DNA of 18,862 nucleotides from an uncultured Clostridia bacterium (GTDB lineage: Bacteria; Bacillota_A; Clostridia; Christensenellales; Aristaeellaceae). Below are positions 6,731 to 13,410 of the stretch, one piece after another (position 1 is the first letter of the stretch; the number at the start of each line of letters is the position of its first letter). The notes under the pieces are model-generated. The model ran no database searches, was not told where the DNA came from, and worked only from the letters and a program-made list of their open reading frames with translations. Location of the stretch: positions 1 to 18,862 of the forward strand of contig CAMJTZ010000023.1 in assembly GCA_946408865.1 (NCBI GenBank), written 5' to 3'. Both the position numbers and the translations under genes were made by a program.

Positions 6731-8189
6731 CTGCGGAGCCTCCCTTCAGGAAAGACGCAAGGGAACCGGAAAGCAGACAGCTTCCTCCGCCGTCCTTTGT
6801 AATCTGAGAGAGCGGAATTCCGGTTTCTTCAGACAGGATCTGCGCGACGCGGGGAGAACAGAAACCGCCCTGGCATCGTCCCATTCCGGCTCTTGTTCTT
6901 CTCTTTACGCCATCAATTGTTCTCGCGCCGACAGGACGACGGATCGCCTGACGTACTTCAGCCTCCGTGACGCATTCGCAGCGGCAGACAATATTGCCGT
7001 ATTCGGGATTGCCCTGTACAGCCTCAGCCCGCTGTTCATCCGTCATTTCATGGAACGGAACCGGACGAGGAGGCAGGGAAACATGCGAGAGTTTTTTCTG
7101 AAGAGACATGGATGCAGCAATCATTTCGGAAAGTTCAAGCCCGATGGCTGGCGCGGAAGAAAGGCCGGGACTTTCGATCCCGATTGCTTCAAAGGCATCG
7201 GGAGCACCTGAAACCGGACCGACAAGAAAATCACCGGTATTCAGATGAGCCCGGACACCGCTGAAATTCGTGATATTGGTACGGACGGATGCATCCGGCC
7301 AGGTAAGACATGCTTTTTCCAGCACTTCGGAAAGCCCGCCGGACGTGGTTGCTGTATCGAGCGGATCAGGGATATCTTCTGCGTTGGGCCCCAGCAGGAG
7401 ATTGCCATGGACCGTCGGGGAAATAAGAACGCCCTTGCCCATGACAGATGGACACTGGAAGATTGTACGTGAGAAAGGAAGAACCGGAGCGCGGTCAAGA
7501 AGGTAATACTGGCCCCGCCTGTGTGTCATTGTCAGCGGATCATCCGAAATCATATTGTGAAGATCCGCGCCGGAAGCACCGGAACAATTCACAAATACCT
7601 TACAGGCAAAAGATTCACCCTGTGCAGTACTGACAAGCCATCCGTTCCCTGTTTTTTCGACAGCGGAAACCGACTGGCTGAAAAGGAAGGAAACACCATT
7701 CAGGGCGGCTTCATCTGCAAGTGCGTAGGCCAGTTCATAAGGGCTGACGATTGCGCTTTCCGGCACATCAAGAGCACCGGTGACATCCGGATTGAGCGAA
7801 GGCTCAAGGCGAAGCGCATCTTCTTTCGAAAGAAGGCGGAGTCCCCTGACCCCATTGCTTTCACCCCTGCGGAGAAGAACTTTCAGCGTTTCCAGATCGC
7901 CGGCATTAAACCCGATGACGAACGCCCCGCATTTTTTGTAGGGTACGGAAAGAGATTCACAGAGGGATGGGAAGAGTGCTGCGCCGCGGACATTGTAATG
8001 CGCTTTCAGGGTTCCCGGGAGGGCGTCATAACCGGCATGGACAATACCGCTGTTGGCTTTGGTGGCGCCTTCGGAAAGATCGGCGCCGCGATCCAGCACG
8101 ATAATACGGACATCATACCGGCACAGCTCTCTGGCAAGAGACGTACCGGTAATTCCCGAACCGACAATCAGGACATCTGTTTCAAGCAT
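6723..8189 (-). CDS. GlpA-like FAD-dependent dehydrogenase with C-terminal [2Fe-2S] domain
   Basis: The protein has 488 residues. A DAO-type FAD-binding motif (GSGITG, 10-15) opens a glycerol-3-phosphate-dehydrogenase-like fold of about 370 residues. A BFD-like [2Fe-2S] domain follows, with cysteines at 402, 404, 439 and 444 (CRCEC and CQGGFC). This layout matches the anaerobic glycerol-3-phosphate dehydrogenase GlpA, which makes dihydroxyacetone phosphate. Relatives oxidise other 2-hydroxy acids, so the substrate is not proven. It leads a three-gene operon with 8-nt overlaps at both junctions. The start ATG 8189 has GGAGGT 9 nt upstream, and a good promoter lies at 8217-8245. No glycerol kinase, facilitator or glpC is present, so any glycerol link rests on the family alone. 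Confidence 0.88.
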   Translation of the reverse strand: MLETDVLIVGSGITGTSLARELCRYDVRIIVLDRGADLSEGATKANSGIVHAGYDALPGTLKAHYNVRGAALFPSLCESLSVPYKKCGAFVIGFNAGDLETLKVLLRRGESNGVRGLRLLSKEDALRLEPSLNPDVTGALDVPESAIVSPYELAYALADEAALNGVSFLFSQSVSAVEKTGNGWLVSTAQGESFACKVFVNCSGASGADLHNMISDDPLTMTHRRGQYYLLDRAPVLPFSRTIFQCPSVMGKGVLISPTVHGNLLLGPNAEDIPDPLDTATTSGGLSEVLEKACLTWPDASVRTNITNFSGVRAHLNTGDFLVGPVSGAPDAFEAIGIESPGLSSAPAIGLELSEMIAASMSLQKKLSHVSLPPRPVPFHEMTDEQRAEAVQGNPEYGNIVCRCECVTEAEVRQAIRRPVGARTIDGVKRRTRAGMGRCQGGFCSPRVAQILSEETGIPLSQITKDGGGSCLLSGSLASFLKGGSADD

Positions 8190-8216
8190 TGCAGATTTAC
8201 CTCCAACATACTGAAT

Positions 8217-8245
8217 AATATACCATAAACTGGATCTGCCGGCAA
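8217..8245 (-). promoter_or_regulatory. Promoter of the GlpA-like operon
   Basis: On the minus strand, TTGCCG (8245-8240) and TATATT (8222-8217) are separated by 17 nt, with a TGG extended -10. The -35 box falls inside the first copy of the 24-bp tandem repeat, so a protein bound there would compete with or contact polymerase. Confidence 0.65.
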
Positions 8246-8284
8246 TGCGGGAAAGCAGAGTGCCGGCAATGCGGGAAAGCAGAG
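8237..8284. repeat. Two perfect 24-bp tandem repeats between divergent promoters
   Basis: The unit runs from TGCCGGCA (itself a perfect palindrome) to GAAAGCAGAG. Copies lie at 8237-8260 and 8261-8284 with no mismatch, and a third copy begins with only TGC. Copy 1 covers the minus-strand -35 box; copy 2 ends 7 nt before the plus-strand -35 box. The repeat could be a double operator for both promoters or a recent slippage duplication. Confidence 0.8.
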
Positions 8285-8291
8285 TGCAGTG

Positions 8292-8320
8292 TTGCGAATG
8301 AAAAAGAGGAATGGTATAAT
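8292..8320 (+). promoter_or_regulatory. Strong promoter upstream of the sugar-phosphate kinase gene
   Basis: TTGCGA (8292-8297) and a perfect TATAAT (8315-8320) are separated by 17 nt, with TGG giving an extended -10. Transcription should start near 8327, leaving a leader of about 26 nt with GGAGGT 8 nt before the start codon. This is the only clear promoter I see before the seven-gene run to 16118. Confidence 0.8.
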
Positions 8321-8352
8321 CTTAAGGATATTGGATATGGAGGTCTGGACAG

Positions 8353-9279
8353 ATGATTACCACAATCTGCATGAATCCCAGTTTTGACAGGACTGTTGAA
8401 ATCGACACACTGCAGATTGGTCAGGTAAACCGAATCGGAAACGCACGAATTGATCTCGGCGGGAAGGGAATCAATGTTGCGGTTGTGGCTGAACGCCTCG
8501 GACTGGATGTTCAGTGCCTCGGACTGATGGGCAAAGACGGTTCTGAAGAGCTGACATCGCTGATCGAGAAAGAAAACCTGAAGCATTTTTTTCAGGTTAT
8601 TCCGGGCCATGTAAGAACAAATACGAAAATAGTCAGCAAATGCGGACAGGGTGTTACAGAACTGAATGAGCCGGGACCGGTTGTGGATCAGACCGCGCTG
8701 GAAAGCTTCTTTCAGATGGCGCACGAGAAAACGACAGACAGCGATATGGTAGTGCTGACCGGAAGTCTTCCGCCCGGATGTCCGGAGGGGACCTACAGGG
8801 ATCTTCTGAAAATTCTGGAAGGGAAAAAGTGCATCCTGGATACAGAAGGGAAAGAACTTGAACTGGCCGCGAAAGGCGCCTGCCCCTATCTTATCAAACC
8901 GAATCTGAAAGAGATGGAAGCGACGCTTGGAATGGAACTGCGCACGATGAGGACCATCCGGGATGCGGCATTGATTTTTATCCGGCTGGGTGTTGAACAC
9001 GCCGTGGTTTCCATGGGTGAAATGGGTGCAATGTATGTTTCAGCTGAGAAAACACTTTTTGCGCCGGCACTCCGCGTGGAAACGAAGTCCACGGTCGGAG
9101 CCGGGGATGCCATGATTGGCGGAATGCTGCTTGGATACGAAAAGGAAAAGAGCATGTCGAAAGCCTTCCGTTATGGAATTGCCGCCGGAGCAGCCAGCGT
9201 TATGACAGAAGGTACCCAACTGATTGTCCGGGAGGATTTTGACCGACTCCTGGATATGGTCAAAATTCAGGAAGTGTAA
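8353..9279 (+). CDS. pfkB: 1-phosphofructokinase-family (PfkB) hexose-phosphate kinase
   Basis: This 308-residue ribokinase-fold enzyme is expected to phosphorylate a sugar phosphate with ATP, such as fructose-1-phosphate to the 1,6-bisphosphate or tagatose-6-phosphate. The opening MITTICMNPSFDRTVE is typical of the FruK/LacC branch. The first PfkB signature, GGKGINVA, is at residues 36-43. The second, containing GAGD at 249-252, supplies the catalytic base Asp252. TGSLPPG lies near residue 137. ATG 8353 has GGAGGT at the proper distance. No fructose PTS (fruA), FruR-type regulator or aldolase is nearby, so the exact substrate cannot be decided. It lies divergent to the GlpA-like operon across a shared promoter region and 7 nt upstream of the GNAT gene. 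Confidence 0.9.
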   Translation: MITTICMNPSFDRTVEIDTLQIGQVNRIGNARIDLGGKGINVAVVAERLGLDVQCLGLMGKDGSEELTSLIEKENLKHFFQVIPGHVRTNTKIVSKCGQGVTELNEPGPVVDQTALESFFQMAHEKTTDSDMVVLTGSLPPGCPEGTYRDLLKILEGKKCILDTEGKELELAAKGACPYLIKPNLKEMEATLGMELRTMRTIRDAALIFIRLGVEHAVVSMGEMGAMYVSAEKTLFAPALRVETKSTVGAGDAMIGGMLLGYEKEKSMSKAFRYGIAAGAASVMTEGTQLIVREDFDRLLDMVKIQEV

Positions 9280-9286
9280 ATATAGA

Positions 9287-9754
9287 ATGTTTTTTCACAG
9301 ATACAGAGCGGAATACACAGATGGCGTGATCGATCTTGTTCCGATGCACTTTACTCCGCCTGATCCATCCATGGGATTCGGCAGGGAACAGATCTGGCGG
9401 ATTACGCTGCACAATTGCCGGGAAGAAATCGGGCAGATCAGTTACCGGGACGGGGAAAGCCGCTGCATTTATTATTTTGGACACATCGGCTATCACATCG
9501 ATCCGCCTTTCCGCGGTCATCACTATGCCAGACGCGCATGCCTCCTGCTGAAAAAGGAAATCCGTATGGGCGGCAAGAATTCGGTAGTTATTACATGTGA
9601 TCCGGACAACCAGCCAAGCAGAAAGACGTGTGAAGCGCTTCAGTGCTGCTGGGAAGGAATTACCTCCGTCCCGGAGGATATCCGGGGGAAATATGAAATA
9701 AGCGCTGAAAAATGCCGGTATATCTGGATGATTCCGGCGGAGCAGGACGAATGA
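9287..9754 (+). CDS. GNAT-family N-acetyltransferase
   Basis: The start chosen is ATG 9287, 7 nt after the kinase stop; an upstream in-frame start would lie deep inside the kinase gene. AGGAAG is about 12 nt upstream, a somewhat long spacing. The product has 155 residues. The acetyl-CoA-binding motif A is recognisable as HIGYHIDPPFRGHHYARRA; RGHHYA (76-81) stands in for the usual R/Q-x-x-G-x-G/A, with His at one Gly position. It is followed by an acceptor-side strand (VVITCDPDN) and the SRKTCE helix. Such enzymes transfer acetyl groups to amines on small molecules or proteins, and the substrate here is unknown. The gene overlaps the next one by 4 nt (ATGA). Confidence 0.85.
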   Translation: MFFHRYRAEYTDGVIDLVPMHFTPPDPSMGFGREQIWRITLHNCREEIGQISYRDGESRCIYYFGHIGYHIDPPFRGHHYARRACLLLKKEIRMGGKNSVVITCDPDNQPSRKTCEALQCCWEGITSVPEDIRGKYEISAEKCRYIWMIPAEQDE

Positions 9755-10536
9755 TGACGAAAAATATTTGCGGAACAGAAGTATCGTACACACTGCAGGG
9801 AAGCGGGAAAGGAAAACTGCTGCTCCTCCACGGATGGGGGTGCGACGGCCGTCTGATGCAGTCTGTGGCCAACGCTTTCGCAGACCGGTTTCAGATCCTG
9901 ATTCCGGATTTCCCGGGACACGGGAACAGCGGCAAACCGCCTGAACCCTGGGGTGTACAGGAATACGCTGACTGTATCCGGATACTGCTCGAGGAAACAG
10001 GATTTGTTCCCTGCTGTGTAATTGCACACAGCTTTGGATGCCGCATTGTTTCGGTTCTGGCTGCAACGTATCCGCAACTGTTCGTGAAAATAATATTTAC
10101 CGGCGGTGCCGGAATCCGGAAACCGCTTTCCGACGAGGCGCAGAAAAGAACTGAACACTACAAGAAACTGAAGGGACTGTACGAAAGTTTCGGTAAAATA
10201 CCGCTTATGCATTCCGCTGCGGAAAAAATGGAGGATCGTCTGCGCAAAAAATACGGAAGTGCGGATTATAATGCGCTGGACGAAGAAATGCGCAAGACGT
10301 TTGTAAAGGTTATCAGTCAGGATCTGACAGAATATTATCCGCACTTCCAGGCGAGCACGCTTCTGATCTGGGGAGATGCGGACACGGAAACTCCTCTGTG
10401 GATGGGGAAGAAAATGGAGGAACTCATCCCGGATGCCGGCCTCGTTATCCTCGAAGGAGGAAGCCATTTCGCCTATCTGGAACAGGCTGCACGGTTTAAC
10501 CTGATTGCAAACCATTTTCTGAAGGAGGAAGCTTGA
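9751..10536 (+). CDS. Alpha/beta-fold hydrolase
   Basis: The start ATG 9751 overlaps the GNAT stop (ATGA) and has GGAGCAGG upstream; a start 39 nt earlier is in frame but less likely. The product is 261 residues. The oxyanion-hole motif HGWG is at 27-30. The nucleophile elbow AHSFG places Ser94 as nucleophile. The acid is probably Asp211 in GDADTETP and the base His239 in GGSHFAYLEQ. The whole triad is present, so the enzyme should be active. This fold includes esterases, prolyl iminopeptidases and other hydrolases, and the substrate cannot be read from the sequence. It has no signal peptide and is expected in the cytoplasm. It lies 1 nt upstream of the membrane MurF-like gene, and its final codons carry that gene's AGGAGG site, which suggests a linked function. 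Confidence 0.88.
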   Translation: MMTKNICGTEVSYTLQGSGKGKLLLLHGWGCDGRLMQSVANAFADRFQILIPDFPGHGNSGKPPEPWGVQEYADCIRILLEETGFVPCCVIAHSFGCRIVSVLAATYPQLFVKIIFTGGAGIRKPLSDEAQKRTEHYKKLKGLYESFGKIPLMHSAAEKMEDRLRKKYGSADYNALDEEMRKTFVKVISQDLTEYYPHFQASTLLIWGDADTETPLWMGKKMEELIPDAGLVILEGGSHFAYLEQAARFNLIANHFLKEEA

Positions 10537-10537
10537 A

Positions 10538-12154
10538 ATGATACAGATATTCCTTCTGTTTATGGCGCTGGCAGCAGGATGTCTGCTATCCGGCAGAATC
10601 CTGATTCACTATTTTCAGCTTGAAAGCTATCAGTTTCCGGGTTATTTTCGCTCGCTGAGAAGAAATCAGGCGAAGATCATTCTGCCGGGAGCGCTGATGT
10701 GCTTCCTTTTTACCCTGTCTTTTCTGATACTGTATCTTATTTTCAAGGCATTCACATGGCCCTTTTTCATCCTTGAGACCATCATACTGGTTGCCGGAGG
10801 ATACTTTATCGGCCAAAAATGCTCCGAAAAAAAAGCGAAAAAAGCTTTGGCCTTCACGCCAAGAATCAAACGGCTTTACTGTGTCGCGTTTATTATATTC
10901 ACGGGCCTGCCGTTGCTGCTGTTTACCCTTTGGAATACCGCCGATGCAGGTCAGTTGCTGAACCGGCTGAAACTTGCGCTGATTCTTGCTTTCCCAGCTT
11001 TTCTGCCGCTGTGGGTCGCGCTTGCCGGCCTTCTCGCATGGCCGATAGAAAAAGGGATCAGCGAACTGTATTTCCGGGATGCACAGCATATTCTGAAACA
11101 ACGGAAGGACCTGGTCCGGATCGGCATAACCGGAAGCTGGGGAAAAACGAGCGTAAAGTTTATTCTCGGGACGCTTTTGGAAGAAAAATACCATACGCTT
11201 GTGACACCCGCCAGCTTCAATACACCCATGGGTGTCACAAAAGTGATCCGGACAAAACTTGAACCCGGACACCGCGTTTTTGTTTCTGAAATGGGCGCGC
11301 GGCACGTCGGAGATATCAAAGAGATGTGCCGGCTTGTTCATCCGGAGATTGGAATTATTACTTCTGTCGGACCGCAGCATCTCGACACTTTCAAAACGGT
11401 GGAGCGGGTTGCGAAAACAAAATACGAACTGATTGAAGCGCTTCCTGCCGACGGGTTCGCGGTTTTTGCAGATGATGACGGAATATGTCGTGATTTGTAT
11501 GAAAAGACAGGGAAAGATAAAATGATTTCCGGTCTGGAAGCGGAAAAGGATGATGTATGGGCAGAGGATATCCGTATTTCAGGTGAGGGAAGTTCTTTCG
11601 TTCTCTGCACAGGAAACCAGCGGATTCCGTGCAAAACCGTCCTGCTTGGAGAACTGAATATCCGGAATATCCTTGTCTGCGTATGTATATGCCTGAAACT
11701 CGGCATGACAGGAGAGCAGATCGCCAGGGGCATTGAGAAAATCCGTCCGGTGGAACACCGGCTGCAGCTGATCCCCAATCCCGGCGGAATGACGGTTATC
11801 GACGACGCTTTCAACAGCAATATCAAAGGAGCTGTGCAGGCATTCCGCGTTCTGAAGGAAATGAGCGGAACACGGATCCTGGTAACACCCGGTATGGTGG
11901 AGCTGGGCGCAAAAGAAGCTGAAATGAATTGTGAATTCGGAAAGGCAGCAGCAGATTGCTGTGATTACGCACTCCTGATCGGAAAAAAACGGAGCACGGC
12001 CATTTCAAAGGGCCTGACTGAAAACGGATTTCCGCGGGACCGGATTGTCGTGCTGAACAGCCTGGCGGAAGCGACTGAATGGCTGCAAAAAAATGTCAGA
12101 GCAGGCGATACGGTGTTGTTTGAAAACGATTTGCCGGACAACTATACTGAATAA
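10538..12154 (+). CDS. Membrane-anchored MurF-like ligase (UDP-MurNAc-tripeptide--D-Ala-D-Ala ligase family)
   Basis: The protein has 538 residues. Residues 1-170 hold about five hydrophobic membrane segments (near 2-22, 46-69, 73-91, 111-131 and 140-168). A complete Mur ligase follows. The P-loop GITGSWGKTS is at 196-205 with Lys203. EMGARHVGD, PQHLDTF with the downstream KTK, and the MurF-type DDAFNSN motif follow in order, and the Mur C-terminal domain ends in LFENDLPDNYTE. MurF-type enzymes join D-Ala-D-Ala to the muramyl tripeptide using ATP. Ordinary MurF is soluble and about 450 residues, so the membrane block is the unusual part. The gene sits 1 nt after the hydrolase and 15 nt before ddl. 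It could be the main MurF or a second one acting on a lipid-linked or modified substrate; the window holds no other mur gene. Confidence 0.85.
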   Translation: MIQIFLLFMALAAGCLLSGRILIHYFQLESYQFPGYFRSLRRNQAKIILPGALMCFLFTLSFLILYLIFKAFTWPFFILETIILVAGGYFIGQKCSEKKAKKALAFTPRIKRLYCVAFIIFTGLPLLLFTLWNTADAGQLLNRLKLALILAFPAFLPLWVALAGLLAWPIEKGISELYFRDAQHILKQRKDLVRIGITGSWGKTSVKFILGTLLEEKYHTLVTPASFNTPMGVTKVIRTKLEPGHRVFVSEMGARHVGDIKEMCRLVHPEIGIITSVGPQHLDTFKTVERVAKTKYELIEALPADGFAVFADDDGICRDLYEKTGKDKMISGLEAEKDDVWAEDIRISGEGSSFVLCTGNQRIPCKTVLLGELNIRNILVCVCICLKLGMTGEQIARGIEKIRPVEHRLQLIPNPGGMTVIDDAFNSNIKGAVQAFRVLKEMSGTRILVTPGMVELGAKEAEMNCEFGKAAADCCDYALLIGKKRSTAISKGLTENGFPRDRIVVLNSLAEATEWLQKNVRAGDTVLFENDLPDNYTE

Positions 12155-12169
12155 ACCGGAGGAATTACG

Positions 12170-13378
12170 ATGAAGAAGCAAATTGGAGTTATCTTCGGAA
12201 GCAGGAGCTGTGAAAGGGAAGTTTCCATTATCAGCGCGGTTCAGCTGATGCGCTTTGCGGATACGGAAAAATACGATATCATCCCCGTGTATATTGATGA
12301 AAAAGGGTCCTGGTATACCGGTGAAGCACTGAAGGAAATCCAGACCTTTAAGAATTTCAACCCGGATACCAAGGGAATCCGGAAGGTGTTTCCGGATCTG
12401 GAAAGCGGATCCGGCGCGCTGCTGTATCTGAACAAAGGGAGCGGGCTGCTTGCAAAGGAGAAGGTGGAAATCGCTGCCAGGATCGACGTGTATATCATCG
12501 TAATGCATGGGATGAACGGTGAAGACGGAACGCTTCAGGGCCTGTTCGAACTGGCAAATATACCGTATACTTCCACGGGGGTTACGGGGAGCGCCGTTGG
12601 CATGGACAAAATCGCAATGAAACTGTTCTTCAGGGGAGCCGGGCTTCCGGTGCTTCCGGGTGTTTGGTTCAGCCGCAGGGAGTTCTCTGGAGAGCCGGAG
12701 GCTGTTGTTGCGGAAGTTGCTGAGAAACTGGGTTATCCTGTTTTTGTAAAGCCTGCAAACCTCGGATCCAGCATTGGCGTCAGCCGGGCGGATGATGCTG
12801 AGGAACTGAAGGACGCGCTCGAACTGGCATTTGAATATGACCGGCGTGTGCTGGTCGAGAAAGGCCTGGACAAACCGATCGAGCTGAACTGCAGCGTCCT
12901 CGGATATGACGGTGAAACAATGGCGTCTCCGATTGAAATGCCACTGAATCACGATGAATTCCTGGATTTCAGGGACAAATATCTTGGAGGGAACGGATCA
13001 AAAGGAATGGCGAGTCTTTCCCGGGTTCTTCCTGCGCCGATCGAAGAAAGCCTGAAAGAAAAAATACAGGGGCTGAGCAGGGAAATATTCCGGCTGATGG
13101 ACTGCAAAGGCGTCGTACGGATCGATTTCATGTTTGACAGAATCAGTGAGGAAATCTACATAACTGAAATCAATACGATCCCGGGGAGCCTTGCTTTTTA
13201 CCTGTGGGAAAACGACGGAATGCCCTACAAGACACTGATTGACAAAATGATTGAATATGCGGAGAAAGCGCATGCAGACAGAACCAGGAATAATTATGCC
13301 TATAACAGCGATATTCTGAAGAACGCTTCCTTCGGTACAAAAGGAGCAAAGGGAGCCAAAGGGACAAAACATCCCTGA
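12170..13378 (+). CDS. ddl: D-alanine--D-alanine ligase with unusual Gly/Lys-rich tail
   Basis: This ATP-grasp ligase makes the D-Ala-D-Ala dipeptide used by MurF. The 402-residue protein has the N-terminal substrate site with Glu15 in SCEREVS, the GSAVGMDK stretch with its substrate-contacting Ser, and VKPANLGSSIGV for the ATP loop. The metal-binding EINTIPG is near the end of the fold. In the omega loop, FRDKYLGG keeps the Lys-Tyr expected of true D-Ala-D-Ala enzymes rather than the His of VanA-type D-lactate ligases, so D-Ala specificity is likely but inferred. After about residue 365 there is an atypical tail that ends in GTKGAKGAKGTKHP. ATG 12170 has a GGAGG site. It follows the MurF-like gene by 15 nt and precedes dxs by 32 nt. 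Confidence 0.93.
   Translation: MKKQIGVIFGSRSCEREVSIISAVQLMRFADTEKYDIIPVYIDEKGSWYTGEALKEIQTFKNFNPDTKGIRKVFPDLESGSGALLYLNKGSGLLAKEKVEIAARIDVYIIVMHGMNGEDGTLQGLFELANIPYTSTGVTGSAVGMDKIAMKLFFRGAGLPVLPGVWFSRREFSGEPEAVVAEVAEKLGYPVFVKPANLGSSIGVSRADDAEELKDALELAFEYDRRVLVEKGLDKPIELNCSVLGYDGETMASPIEMPLNHDEFLDFRDKYLGGNGSKGMASLSRVLPAPIEESLKEKIQGLSREIFRLMDCKGVVRIDFMFDRISEEIYITEINTIPGSLAFYLWENDGMPYKTLIDKMIEYAEKAHADRTRNNYAYNSDILKNASFGTKGAKGAKGTKHP
13334..13369 (+). repeat. Four 9-bp in-frame tandem repeats at the 3' end of ddl
   Basis: Units of the form GGNRCNAAR occur at 13334, 13343, 13352 and 13361 and encode GTK-GAK-GAK-GTK, just before the CAT CCC TGA end. Third-position differences show that the units have diverged since they arose. 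Confidence 0.8.
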
Positions 13379-13410
13379 CAGAGAGAATCAGACAGTCAGG
13401 AGCGGAAAAA

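Noticed and set aside
7521..8228. Plus-strand open frame opposite the start of the GlpA-like gene
   Set aside because: It runs through the minus-strand promoter and start of a secure gene and shows no motif.
8197..9000. Minus-strand frame over the intergenic repeat and the kinase gene
   Set aside because: The duplicated residues come from the DNA repeat itself; the plus-strand kinase is secure.
9640..10515. Minus-strand open frame (291 codons) opposite the hydrolase gene
   Set aside because: The hydrolase on the plus strand has a full catalytic triad and a ribosome site; the antisense product has neither motif nor plausible start.
12005..12952. Minus-strand open frame opposite the MurF-like and ddl genes
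   Set aside because: It is antisense to two well-supported genes and its Phe/His/Arg-rich product has no recognisable domain.
12170..13378. Vancomycin-resistance-type ligase (VanA/VanC class) next to a MurF-like gene
   Set aside because: The omega loop keeps the Lys-Tyr of D-Ala-D-Ala ligases, and no vanH, vanX, vanT or vanRS-type gene is present.
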